64,000 nucleotides of DNA. Origin: SIG589 sp045652465. GTDB taxonomy: Bacteria > Bacillota > Clostridia > Oscillospirales > Acutalibacteraceae. The translations under genes and the position numbers were made by a program. The first letter of the stretch is position 1. Each line of letters begins with the position of its first letter. The stretch covers positions 1-64,000 of the forward strand of contig JAZRUI010000002.1 in assembly GCA_045652465.1 (NCBI GenBank). The letters are read 5' to 3'. The notes below the pieces were generated by a model. The model had not been told where the DNA came from, did no database searches, and saw nothing but the letters and a program-made list of their open reading frames with translations. Shown piece after piece: positions 16,942 to 24,709 of this stretch.

Positions 16942-18018
16942 ATGAACGAAGAATGCTTAATATGCAAAGCTCCATTAGAATATCTTGATACCGATGAAGA
17001 GCTGGAATGTGAACTTTGCCATAAAAAGCAAAGCAGTAAAACAAGGTGTATAAACGGACATTTCGTTTGTGATGAATGTCATACAAGCGGAATGGATGAA
17101 ATCATTTCGATATGCTTTAACAGCAAATCCAAAAATCCTATTGAGATTATGGAAAAAATGATGGGTTTGCCGTCTTGCCATATGCACGGTCCCGAACATC
17201 ACACCATGGTTGGCTCTGCACTTTTAACTGCTTATAAAAATGCGGGCGGGGATATAGACTTAAACGCCGCACTTTATGAAATGCAAAAGAGAGGAAAACA
17301 AGTTCCCGGTGGTGCTTGTGGATTTTGGGGTGCCTGTGGAGCAGGTGTCAGCACGGGCATGTATGTTTCCATTGCATTAAAAGCAACGCCGCTTGCAAAA
17401 GAGGCTTGGGGACTTTCCAATCAAATGACAGCAAGAGCCTTGAAAGCAATTGGAGAAAATGGTGGCCCTCGTTGTTGCAAAAGAGATTCTTATCTCGCTA
17501 TTATTGAAGCAATCAAATTCACAAACGAGAAATTAGGGGTTAAGATGGAACTTAATGAGATAACCTGTTCTCGTTCTCATATGAACAACCAGTGCATAGC
17601 GAAAAAATGCCCTTTTTATCAAAAGACAAAGAAAAAGGTTGCCTTTATTTGTGTTCATAATTCGTGTCGCAGTCAGATTGCGGAAGCTATGGGAAAATAC
17701 TTGGCGCCGGATGCATTTGAATCATATTCAGCCGGAACGGAGACAAAACCCAAAATCAATCAAGATGCCGTTAGAATTATGAAAGAGCTTTACGGGATTG
17801 ATATGGAACAAACACAGTATTCAAAATTGATTACTGATATTCCAAATCCCGATGTGGCAATTTCGATGGGTTGTAATGTTGGCTGCCCTTTTATTGGCAG
17901 AGAATTTGATGATAATTGGGAACTGACCGACCCCACAGGAAAAACGGATGAGGAATTCAAGATAATAATCAAAAAAATCGAAGAAAAGATTTTAAAACTA
18001 AAAGATGAATACGAATAA
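16942..18018 (+). CDS. DUF5714-like / arsenate reductase-type phosphatase fusion
   Basis: A 358-residue two-part protein. Residues 1-230 are Cys-rich and resemble DUF5714: CLICKAPL, CELCHKKQ, CDECH, then GGACGFWGACGAGVSTGMY and CCKRDSY, likely metal or redox sites. Residues 231-358 are a low-molecular-weight phosphatase/ArsC fold with the P-loop CVHNSCR (Cys237) and MGCNVGCPFIGREFDDNWE, which supplies the extra Cys residues used by thioredoxin-linked arsenate reductases. Arsenate reduction is plausible but no ars genes are near. AT-rich, monocistronic, framed by ppdK tail copies 2 and 3. The fusion looks real: one uninterrupted frame with a GGTGAGG ribosome site. Confidence 0.75.
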   Translation: MNEECLICKAPLEYLDTDEELECELCHKKQSSKTRCINGHFVCDECHTSGMDEIISICFNSKSKNPIEIMEKMMGLPSCHMHGPEHHTMVGSALLTAYKNAGGDIDLNAALYEMQKRGKQVPGGACGFWGACGAGVSTGMYVSIALKATPLAKEAWGLSNQMTARALKAIGENGGPRCCKRDSYLAIIEAIKFTNEKLGVKMELNEITCSRSHMNNQCIAKKCPFYQKTKKKVAFICVHNSCRSQIAEAMGKYLAPDAFESYSAGTETKPKINQDAVRIMKELYGIDMEQTQYSKLITDIPNPDVAISMGCNVGCPFIGREFDDNWELTDPTGKTDEEFKIIIKKIEEKILKLKDEYE

Positions 18019-18049
18019 AGGGTAATTTTCCTCTTTTGTGTATTGCAGG

Positions 18050-18126
18050 ACAGGCTGATATAAAGGAAAGAAAGTAATTGCTGACTTTATAAAGCAAATT
18101 AAAACCCCACCGAGAAATCGGTGGGG
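18050..18126 (+). repeat. ppdK tail and terminator repeat, copy 3
   Basis: 18050-18094 matches the last codons of ppdK and following bases at 42 of 45 positions (all three changes are C to A). 18105-18126 is identical to the ppdK terminator hairpin. It therefore also serves as terminator of the DUF5714-ArsC gene. Confidence 0.9.
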
Positions 18127-18142
18127 TTTTCCTTTTTAAAGT

Positions 18143-18174
18143 CCGTTTTATGGGACATATTAGATGGTATCATA
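18143..18174 (+). repeat. Promoter-like junction repeat, copy 1
   Basis: Starts CCGTTTTATGGGACATA and ends TGGTATCATA; a near-copy lies at 22378-22408. Both directly follow a terminator and precede a short leader and ribosome site, so the shared block probably contains a promoter (TATCAT-like -10). Confidence 0.55.
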
Positions 18175-18201
18175 TATTTATCAATAGAAAGGATGAATAA
18201 T

Positions 18202-18330
18202 ATGAATTGGTTTGATTATCGCTCTATTGCTTTTGCACTAAACAAAAGATTTAATAAAAAATTTATTTTATAACATGCTAAAAACATCAACGGAGAATAT
18301 GCAATAAACATATTTCAGTATTGATAATCA
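18202..18330 (+). pseudogene. Remnant of a decayed small gene
   Basis: ATG at 18202 with an AAAGGATG ribosome site opens 23 codons (MNWFDYRSIAFALNKRFNKK..) and stops at 18273; shortly after, another frame reads KNINGEYAINIFQY and stops. The intact promoter and ribosome site in front of a truncated frame suggest a decayed cargo gene. No family was recognised. Confidence 0.4.
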
Positions 18331-18415
18331 ATTCCACTCGTTTTCTCTTTTTAAGAGGTGCAAACTTTTATTAAAAAGATATATAATTACATCAAACAAA
18401 AAGGAGGGGTGTAAA

Positions 18416-18877
18416 ATGAATCAAACAAGAATTGGTAAGTTCATAGCACAAAAAAGAAAAGCAAAAAACTTAACCCAAGAACAGTTCGCAGAAAAACTTT
18501 TGGTGTCTAATAAGACAGTTTCAAAGTGGGAAACAGGGAAATGTATGCCCGACTATTCCATTGTTGAATCACTTTGTGAAGAATTAGACATTACGATATC
18601 TGAACTAATGGACGGCGAAGAACAGGAAGAAAAAAGCATACGCATGTACGACGAAGAGCAAATAATGGAATTGATGGAACGAACCCAAAAACTTGAAAAA
18701 CAAAAGGGTATTTTGATAGGTCTATTATACGTGAGTATTAGTGCTTCACTTGGGAGGATGGCAGAATTCTTTAATGGCTCTTTGTTTGCCAAAGTAATTT
18801 CAATACTAATTACTGTTGTTTCCGCAGCAATTGCGTTTGTGGGGCTTTGGCATGCTTTAAAGAACTTAAGAGAGTGA
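18416..18877 (+). CDS. XRE-type HTH regulator with membrane tail
   Basis: Cro/C1-type helix-turn-helix in residues 5-60 (IGKFIAQKRKAKNLTQEQFA, VSNKTVSKWETGKCMPD), an acidic linker and coiled segment (about 65-100), then two hydrophobic segments near residues 100-118 and 125-148, so it is probably anchored in the membrane. 153 residues; AGGAGG ribosome site. Such membrane-linked XRE proteins are common in Clostridia and often regulate a neighbouring transporter, which is absent here. AT-rich, part of the inserted block between ppdK tail copies 3 and 4. Confidence 0.85.
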   Translation: MNQTRIGKFIAQKRKAKNLTQEQFAEKLLVSNKTVSKWETGKCMPDYSIVESLCEELDITISELMDGEEQEEKSIRMYDEEQIMELMERTQKLEKQKGILIGLLYVSISASLGRMAEFFNGSLFAKVISILITVVSAAIAFVGLWHALKNLRE

Positions 18878-18901
18878 TGATTGTAAATCCCTCTTTAATT
18901 A

Positions 18902-18930
18902 TCCCCCTGCTGTGGAATCGGCGGGGGGTA
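18902..18930. terminator. Possible terminator between XRE and AraC genes
   Basis: CCCCC..GC / GC..GGGGG imperfect stem between the two convergent genes. No solid T-run follows on either strand, so function is uncertain. Confidence 0.35.
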
Positions 18931-18947
18931 GCATATATTGCAAAAGA

Positions 18948-19715
18948 TTATCGGTGTTGTCTTTTAACACTGAAATATTCCTTGGGAGAAACACCATAAA
19001 ACTTTTTAAAATTGCGGTTAAATGTGCGCAGGGAGGTAAAACCGCTGTTAAGTGCATAATTTAGAATTGTGTCGTTCGATTTTTCAAAAAGGTAGCAAAC
19101 ATTACTAAGCCGCACTATATTTACATAATCGCAAAGGCTGATACCTACGCAGCTTTTAAAGTATCTTGAAATATATGATTCGTTGTAGCCGATATGCTCG
19201 GCAATAGTGGTCAACGAGCAGTCCTCGGTGAAGTTTTCATTTATAAACAAAAATATCTTGTCTAACAGGCTTTTATTTATATTTTCCTCATATTCCGCTA
19301 TACTGTCGAACTGATTGCATATCAAATATAGAAGACCTTTTTCAAAAAGCCTCTGAGAATCACATTTATAATTGTTCAGTGCCGTAATAAGCGCACTATC
19401 AGGCACAAACTTGCTGCTTTTTGGCTTCACTGTTGAAAGAGGATTAAAATATGCTGCCACTGTTTTTGGCGAGAATATGCAAATCATATGGCGGCTTTCG
19501 CTATAGGTAAACGAATGAAGTTGATGCGGGAATATAAGCACTGATTCCCCTGCTTTTAATTCATAGGTTTTTTCATCTATCGTCATATGCGTTTTGCCTG
19601 ACAAGCACACAACAAATTCAAAGCAGTTATGCATATGCGGCGGGAAAGAAAAATTTTCACAATATATTTTTTTAAAATAGTCAGCACTGCTTAAATGGGC
19701 GAGCTCATAAATCAT
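18948..19715 (-). CDS. AraC-family transcriptional regulator
   Basis: 255 residues. N-terminal cupin sensor with FPPHMHNCFEFVVCLSGK and the GESVLIFPHQLHSF strand; C-terminal AraC double HTH (about 155-250, CSLTTIAEHIGYNESYISRY and ILNYALNSGFTSLRTFNRNF, ending SPKEYF). Divergent from the GH30 gene with 96 bp between starts, so it most likely controls that glycosidase. ATG at 19715 is preceded by GGTGA at 5-nt spacing; TTG at 19727 would add four residues. Confidence 0.9.
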   Translation of the reverse strand: MIYELAHLSSADYFKKIYCENFSFPPHMHNCFEFVVCLSGKTHMTIDEKTYELKAGESVLIFPHQLHSFTYSESRHMICIFSPKTVAAYFNPLSTVKPKSSKFVPDSALITALNNYKCDSQRLFEKGLLYLICNQFDSIAEYEENINKSLLDKIFLFINENFTEDCSLTTIAEHIGYNESYISRYFKSCVGISLCDYVNIVRLSNVCYLFEKSNDTILNYALNSGFTSLRTFNRNFKKFYGVSPKEYFSVKRQHR

Positions 19716-19811
19716 ATAAATCACCAAAAGTAAAATTATGTCTGTTTATTATACAGCTTATGGCGAGAAAAGTCAAATTATTGTATATTATAATGTCAAT
19801 GAGGTGATTTT

Positions 19812-21065
19812 ATGAAATGGATTTCAACAACCGAAAATGAAAAATGGGCCGAAGCAAACTCTTTTGCGAGCGAGAAGGGCGAAGAGCTGAAAATCGGCGA
19901 GCCCATTGGCAAGGAGATATATGGATTTGGCGCTTGCTTTAACGAGATAGGCATGAAGGCGATTGCCTCTTTGCCGACCGATATGCAGGATGAAATTTTT
20001 GATGAGCTCTTTTCCGAGGACGGACTCGGTTTTCGCTATAACAGAATATCGATTGCCGCTAACGATTTTGCGGAGGATTGGTATAGCTATAATGACACAA
20101 AATACGATTACGAGATGAAAAACTTCTCAATCGATAGAGATAGGGACTATATTATTCCCGCCATAAAAAGGGCGCAGGAGCGTTGCCCCGATATGATGTT
20201 TTTCGCTTCGCCTTGGAGCCCTCCCACCTGGATGAAATATCCGCAGGCCTGCAATTACGGCAAGCTGGTTCAAACCGAGGAGAATTTAAAGGCTTATTCA
20301 CTTTATTTGAAGAAGTTCGTTGAGGAATATGCGAAGGAGGGCATTAAAATCTCCCACCTCTATCCTCAAAACGAATTTTTATGCGACCAAAAATTCCCCT
20401 CCTGCCAATTTAACGCCGCAGAGATGGAAAACTTTATGGCCAACTATCTTATTGATGAAATCGGCGATTTATGCGAGATATGGCTCGGCACCAACTGCTG
20501 GAGAGATAACTACACCTTCCTTTATAGCACCATAATGCAAAACAAAAAGATAAGAGATGCTATCAAGGGCGCCGGATTCCAATGGAGCGCAACCGAGGAA
20601 ATCCAACTGTTTTGCGAGGATTATCCCGATAAGAACGCCGTTCACACCGAATGCGAATGCGGCGACGGAAAAAACACATGGCGTCACGCTATGCATGTTT
20701 TTGAGCTTTACAGGCGCTCAAGCAAGGGCGGCGCTCGTGCTAATGTTTATTGGAACATGGTGCTGTTGGCGGGCGGCTTATCGACCTGGGGCTGGCGTCA
20801 AAACTCGTTGTTCACCGTTAATGACGGCAACTACGAAAAAACTCCCGAGTTCTACTGCGTTAAGCATTTTTCGCATTTTGTTAAAAAGGGTGCGGTTATG
20901 CTCAAGACCGAGGGAGCTCACTCGAGCAATTCCGCAGTATTCAAAAATCCCGACGGCTCGGTTGCCGCAGTTATGATTAACCCTTATAACAACGAAAAGG
21001 TTGTTACCATTGAGGGCAACAATTATGTTTTAAAGCCGATGTCGTTCAACACCATTGTTTTATAA
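19812..21065 (+). CDS. Glycoside hydrolase family 30 protein
   Basis: Predicted retaining beta-glycosidase (glucosylceramidase/xylanase/beta-glucosidase class). The 417-residue chain shows the GH30 order: YGFGACFNEIGM, ASPWSPPTWMK, acid/base in LYPQNEF (Glu188) and nucleophile in HTECECG (Glu280), then a C-terminal beta domain with GAHSSNSAVFKNPDGSVAAV. No signal peptide, so cytoplasmic action on imported glycans is likely. AGGTGA precedes the ATG; a TATATTATAAT sequence lies about 30 bp upstream. Paired with the divergent AraC gene. Confidence 0.92.
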   Translation: MKWISTTENEKWAEANSFASEKGEELKIGEPIGKEIYGFGACFNEIGMKAIASLPTDMQDEIFDELFSEDGLGFRYNRISIAANDFAEDWYSYNDTKYDYEMKNFSIDRDRDYIIPAIKRAQERCPDMMFFASPWSPPTWMKYPQACNYGKLVQTEENLKAYSLYLKKFVEEYAKEGIKISHLYPQNEFLCDQKFPSCQFNAAEMENFMANYLIDEIGDLCEIWLGTNCWRDNYTFLYSTIMQNKKIRDAIKGAGFQWSATEEIQLFCEDYPDKNAVHTECECGDGKNTWRHAMHVFELYRRSSKGGARANVYWNMVLLAGGLSTWGWRQNSLFTVNDGNYEKTPEFYCVKHFSHFVKKGAVMLKTEGAHSSNSAVFKNPDGSVAAVMINPYNNEKVVTIEGNNYVLKPMSFNTIVL

Positions 21066-21086
21066 TGATTCTCCCGCTCTTTGCGC

Positions 21087-21120
21087 GCAGCTGCACAAGA
21101 TGCAAAAAGAATCTAAATCA
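21087..21120 (+). repeat. Degenerate ppdK tail, copy 4
   Basis: Reads AAAQDA and, after a one-base shift, KESK, which matches the ppdK C-terminus AAAQAAIKESK. DNA identity is limited to short blocks such as GCTGCACA, with different serine and glutamine codons, as expected of a tail from a diverged ppdK. Weaker than copies 2 and 3. Confidence 0.45.
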
Positions 21121-21131
21121 GTTTTTCAAAA

Positions 21132-21160
21132 CCCCCGCTGAGCAGTCAGCGGGGGTTTTT
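21132..21160 (+). terminator. Terminator after GH30 gene
   Basis: Perfect 10-bp stem CCCCCGCTGA/TCAGCGGGGG with GCAG loop and TTTTT. Confidence 0.92.
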
Positions 21161-21228
21161 ATGTGTGTTGCAATTTGGAAATTTCTATGATACAATGATT
21201 TTATAAATCGTAATAAAGGAGCAAAAAT

Positions 21229-21630
21229 ATGTTTTGTAAATATTGCGGCAATCAACTCGATGCGGATGCTGCCTTTTGTTCTAAATGCGGCAAACAGGTT
21301 TCGGACCAACCCGCTTCTGACCATTCCAACATTCAACCTGCCAAAACACAGCGAAAACTGTTTTTACAAAGAAAAAAGCAGTTTTACGGTTGCGGCGTTA
21401 CCCTTTCAATTTTAATTGACGGCGTTGAGCAGGCTCGCCTTTCAAACGGCGGCGAGGCGACCGTTAATATCTCCAGCGAATCACATTCGCTTAATATTCA
21501 TCAAAACAATTTAGGCGGCAAGTTCAAGAGCCAAACCTTTGTTATCAACGCAGGAAGCGGAGATGTTCACGGTTATATCACCCCTCCCCTTTTCGCCGAT
21601 AAGTGGACCATTACTTTTGAATATATGTAA
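21229..21630 (+). CDS. Zinc-ribbon protein with small beta domain
   Basis: 133 residues. Residues 1-25 form a zinc ribbon of the DUF-type CKYCG...CSKCGK; residues 50-133 are strand-rich (VTLSILIDGVEQARLSNGGE, then HSLNIHQNN). No transmembrane segment. Function unknown. Clear AAAGGAG ribosome site and own TATGATACAAT promoter after the preceding terminator. The beta domain resembles the protein at 21995-22333. Confidence 0.75.
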   Translation: MFCKYCGNQLDADAAFCSKCGKQVSDQPASDHSNIQPAKTQRKLFLQRKKQFYGCGVTLSILIDGVEQARLSNGGEATVNISSESHSLNIHQNNLGGKFKSQTFVINAGSGDVHGYITPPLFADKWTITFEYM

Positions 21631-21678
21631 TACTTATATTCCGCAAATTCAGGTTAAATGAGTCAAGGAGATATTATT

Positions 21679-21903
21679 ATGAAAAAAAGTGCATCCTATT
21701 TAATTAGCGGAATCGCTCTTATTTTAATTGCTTTTATAGGCGATGCCTACATCAGCAACTCGGTCTTGGATTTCTCTAATGCTTCCGCATTTGGCGCAAA
21801 GCACTATATGAGCATTGGCGTTACCGCCGCGTTGATAATTGTTGGAATCGTTCTTATTGTTGCCGCCAGAAAAATGGCAAAAAAGGAAAACGCAAGCAAA
21901 TAA
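21679..21903 (+). CDS. Small two-helix membrane protein
   Basis: 74 residues with hydrophobic segments near 5-25 and 43-65 and a Lys-rich cytoplasmic tail. ATG at 21679 chosen because AAGGAG precedes it; an ATG at 21658 would place that site inside the gene. Lies 48 bp after the zinc-ribbon gene without a terminator, so probably co-transcribed. Not recognised as a named family. Confidence 0.6.
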   Translation: MKKSASYLISGIALILIAFIGDAYISNSVLDFSNASAFGAKHYMSIGVTAALIIVGIVLIVAARKMAKKENASK

Positions 21904-21994
21904 ACGGTTCATCCCAAAAGCCTTTGCAAGGTTGGTTTGTTCACCTAATATTTGCTATGATACCTTGTGAAAATTCCTGTTGGAGGAAGTCAAT

Positions 21995-22333
21995 ATGTCA
22001 CTTTCAAATCCTTATTATATAACAATCGAGCGAGAGCATAACAGCTCAATAGGAGATTCGGTCACATTCCTCATTATATTGAACGGCAGGCCGAGGCCGG
22101 TTGCCGATGGCGGCAGCGTTACATTTAAGGTTGATGAGGAACGCTTCGAAATCCCCGTTTTTATAACCAAAAATTCCAAGAAAAATGTTGAGGGCGTAAT
22201 TGCGGGTGTTGCTGACGGTAATGACATTAATATCGTTTGGAGCGTTGACCCTGCAGACAAGACCTTTGGCTCGATTAAATCGACTACGAACAACACAGTT
22301 TCCTTTATGGAAAAACCCGGCGCAGCTCGCTAA
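21995..22333 (+). CDS. Small beta-domain protein, unknown function
   Basis: 112 residues, strand-rich, no signal peptide or membrane segment. ATG at 21995 follows TTGGAGGAAG. The stretch VTFLIILNGRPRPVADGGSV aligns with VTLSILIDGVEQARLSNGGE of the zinc-ribbon protein at 21229, indicating a shared domain. An unusual TATGATACC promoter-like sequence lies at 21955. Ends at a strong terminator. Confidence 0.65.
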   Translation: MSLSNPYYITIEREHNSSIGDSVTFLIILNGRPRPVADGGSVTFKVDEERFEIPVFITKNSKKNVEGVIAGVADGNDINIVWSVDPADKTFGSIKSTTNNTVSFMEKPGAAR

Positions 22334-22344
22334 AAACGGAACAA

Positions 22345-22373
22345 ACCCCACCGCGTTTGCGGCGGGGGTTTTG
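22345..22373 (+). terminator. Terminator after small beta-domain gene
   Basis: Stem CCCC.CCGC/GCGG.GGGG with GTTT loop and one mismatch, followed by GTTTTG. Confidence 0.8.
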
Positions 22374-22377
22374 TGTA

Positions 22378-22408
22378 CCGTTTTGGGGACATAGTGCGTG
22401 GTATCATA
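22378..22408 (+). repeat. Promoter-like junction repeat, copy 2
   Basis: Begins CCGTTTTGGGGACATA and ends TGGTATCATA, matching 18143-18174. It sits between the terminator and the ATPase gene and probably carries its promoter. Confidence 0.55.
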
Positions 22409-22438
22409 CTCTTTGATAAGATGAACAGGAGGGTAACT

Positions 22439-23308
22439 ATGGTATATTTAAAGGAACTGCGTCTCGCTTCGAAAACGGAAGAGGCTAATGCGATATTGAG
22501 TGAAAAGCGCACCTGCTTCGGGACCCGCTATCCTTTCAAAATTTTCCCCGAAAAGCAGCTCGAGCAAATTTCGTTTTCGTCCGTTACTATTTTCTATGGC
22601 GGAAATGGTTCAGGCAAGACCACGCTGCTCAATATAATTGCGGAAAAGATAAACGCTATCAGGCATTCGGAATATAACAAAAGCGCCTTCTTCGAGGAAT
22701 ACACTAATCTTTGCAAAACATACGGAGATGATATTCCCGAAAACAGTCAAATCCTTTCCAGCGATGATGTTTTTGATTATGTTATGAACATGAGATATTT
22801 AAACAACAATGTGGATTTCCACCGCGAAGAGCTGTTTAAGGGCTATGGTTTGCACATGCTAAAGGCAGGAAACGAGCCGGGATATATTAATCTTAACGGA
22901 CTGGCGGATTACGACCGTTGGAAAGAGGTTCACTCTGCTTTATCAAAAACACAATCGCAATTTGTTAAGGAGCGACTTGCCAAAAATGTTGATATGTTCT
23001 CTAACGGTGAAACGGCTATGCGATATTTCACCGAGCATATCGACCGCGATGCGGTTTATCTTTTGGATGAGCCCGAAAATAGCCTTTCGATAAGGTTCCA
23101 GCTTGATTTAGCGAAATATATAAGCGATTCGGCAAGATATTTCGGATGCCAATTTATCATTTCGACCCACTCACCCGTTCTGCTGGCGATAGAGGGTGCG
23201 AAAATCTATGACCTCGACAGCGTTCCCGTTGTGACAAAGGAATGGACCGAGCTTGAAAATGTGCGCGCATACTTTGATTTTTTCAAGGAGCACGAGGATA
23301 AGTTTTAA
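22439..23308 (+). CDS. Solitary ABC-type (AAA) ATPase
   Basis: 289-residue soluble ATPase: Walker A YGGNGSGKTTLL near residues 55-66, ABC signature-like FSNGETAMRYF near 190, Walker B VYLLDEPENSLS near 205-216 and the H-loop IISTHSPVLLAI near 240. No membrane segment and no permease nearby, so it belongs to the SMC/RecF-like or AAA_21-type group rather than transporters. Such ATPases occur both as solitary chromosomal genes and in defence systems; no partner nuclease is seen. ATG at 22439 has AGGAGGG. Confidence 0.8.
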   Translation: MVYLKELRLASKTEEANAILSEKRTCFGTRYPFKIFPEKQLEQISFSSVTIFYGGNGSGKTTLLNIIAEKINAIRHSEYNKSAFFEEYTNLCKTYGDDIPENSQILSSDDVFDYVMNMRYLNNNVDFHREELFKGYGLHMLKAGNEPGYINLNGLADYDRWKEVHSALSKTQSQFVKERLAKNVDMFSNGETAMRYFTEHIDRDAVYLLDEPENSLSIRFQLDLAKYISDSARYFGCQFIISTHSPVLLAIEGAKIYDLDSVPVVTKEWTELENVRAYFDFFKEHEDKF

Positions 23309-23326
23309 CCCCCTTTGCGCGTTGCA

Positions 23327-23355
23327 TTGACATTAGTTAAGATAAGTGCTACTAT
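23327..23355 (+). promoter_or_regulatory. Promoter of the BspA-like gene
   Basis: TTGACA, 17-bp spacer, TACTAT, 43 bp before the start codon. A close match to the vegetative consensus. Confidence 0.75.
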
Positions 23356-23397
23356 GGGCTTGTAAAAATTTCCAAGTTTCAGTTAGGGGAATGGAAA

Positions 23398-24537
23398 ATG
23401 AAAAGAGTTTTAGCGATTTTGTTAGCGGTTGTTATGATGTTCTCTCTTGTTGCGTGTGGCGGCAAGGATGAGGCAAAGGCGGGAAAGGAATGTGCTGCTT
23501 GCGGCGAGAGTATGGCGGTGGATGCTGCTTTTTGCGGTCATTGCGGTGCTGCGATGAATGATGCGGGGGAGGAAACTCCCAGCGAAGATGCCTCAAGCGA
23601 CAATACATCTTCTTCGGGAAACACACCTAACACATCGAGCAAACCTACCGAAACAAACAAGCCCACATCCTCAAATAAGCCCACATCCTCAAATAAGCCT
23701 ATATCTTCAAATAAGCCTACCTCTTCAACCAAACCTACTTCTTCGAACAAGCCTACTTCCGGCAATCCTGATATATTTGCTAACAGCGATGTTGCTAGCG
23801 TTAATGAAGGTGATTTTTCTTTCAAATTGACCCGTAAAGACTCCAAGGTTGATGTTGAGCTAGCTAAATATGAAGGCTGGGCAAAGGTTGTTGACATCCC
23901 TAAAACAGTAAAAGGTTTTGCGGTTACCTCCATTGGCGAAGAAGCATTCAGTTTCCGCACATCATTAACTTCGGTTACAATACCGAATGGTGTTACTTCT
24001 ATTGGCGAGGGAGCTTTCTTATATTGCACATCATTAACTTCGGTTACGATACCAAATAGCGTTACTACTATTGGTGACTCCGCTTTTGACTGCTGCAAAT
24101 CATTAAACTCGATTACGATACCTAATAGTGTTGCTACTGTTGGTGACAACGCTTTCGCTAATTGCGAATCCTTAGCCTCGGTTACAATACCAAATAGCGT
24201 TACTACTATTGGCGTCGGCGCTTTCATGTTCTGCACATCATTAACTTCGGTTGCAATACCCGATAGCGTTACTTCTATTGCCTATGGTACTTTCACGGGT
24301 TGCACTTCATTAACCTCGGTTACAATACCGAATGGTGTTACCTCTATTGGCGAAGATGCCTTCTCGTATTGCACTTCATTAACCTCAGTTACAATACCCG
24401 GTAGCGTTACCTCTATTTTATACAGGGCTTTCGGCAATTGCAAAAATTTGAAAACCGTTTATTTCAAATCTGAGGAACAAATAGAAAAGTTCAGGGAACG
24501 TTTTAAAGATTCAAAGCCTGAATATATAGTTCAGTAA
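23398..24537 (+). CDS. BspA-like leucine-rich-repeat lipoprotein with zinc ribbon
   Basis: Probable surface lipoprotein, 379 residues. A signal peptide ends at lipobox LVAC (Cys about 20). A zinc ribbon (CAACGESM...CGHCGAAM, about 32-55) follows, then a Ser/Thr/Pro spacer with repeated NKPTSS units (about 75-125), then from about 175 onward seven or so LRR_5/BspA repeats of 23 residues (SVTIPNSVTTIGDSAF type). Such proteins bind host or bacterial surfaces. A cytoplasm-type zinc ribbon behind a lipobox is odd. The repeats are nearly identical at DNA level, so copy number may vary by slippage. Own promoter and terminator. Confidence 0.88.
   Translation: MKRVLAILLAVVMMFSLVACGGKDEAKAGKECAACGESMAVDAAFCGHCGAAMNDAGEETPSEDASSDNTSSSGNTPNTSSKPTETNKPTSSNKPTSSNKPISSNKPTSSTKPTSSNKPTSGNPDIFANSDVASVNEGDFSFKLTRKDSKVDVELAKYEGWAKVVDIPKTVKGFAVTSIGEEAFSFRTSLTSVTIPNGVTSIGEGAFLYCTSLTSVTIPNSVTTIGDSAFDCCKSLNSITIPNSVATVGDNAFANCESLASVTIPNSVTTIGVGAFMFCTSLTSVAIPDSVTSIAYGTFTGCTSLTSVTIPNGVTSIGEDAFSYCTSLTSVTIPGSVTSILYRAFGNCKNLKTVYFKSEEQIEKFRERFKDSKPEYIVQ
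23930..24430 (+). repeat. 69-bp tandem LRR-coding repeats
   Basis: About seven in-frame units of 69 bp, each with a core like ACTTCGGTTACAATACC followed by GTTACTTCTATTGGC. They encode the BspA-type leucine-rich repeats. Confidence 0.8.
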
Positions 24538-24575
24538 AAATAAAAAGGAGCGGGAAGCCGCTCCTTTTTTTATGC
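24525..24575 (+). repeat. BspA-gene 3' end and terminator, parental copy
   Basis: Last codons of the BspA-like gene (..YIVQ stop) and its terminator; 50 of 51 bases recur at 26010-26060. The terminator is GGAGCGG/CCGCTCC with a GAAG loop and seven T (24547-24571). Confidence 0.92.
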
Positions 24576-24709
24576 TTTTTTCACAATCGTGAGCTATTGA
24601 AATATATGCCCTTTTGCGGGGTGGGCGGGGCGAGTTTTTTTAGTTGCTTTATTTTTTTAGGATTATATGATATAATTTGAAAAACCAAGCTGAACGAGGG
24701 GGAATTAAA

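Noticed and set aside
23538..24236. A 232-codon frame antisense to the BspA-like gene
   Set aside because: It mirrors the repetitive LRR coding sequence; the forward gene has promoter, lipobox and terminator.
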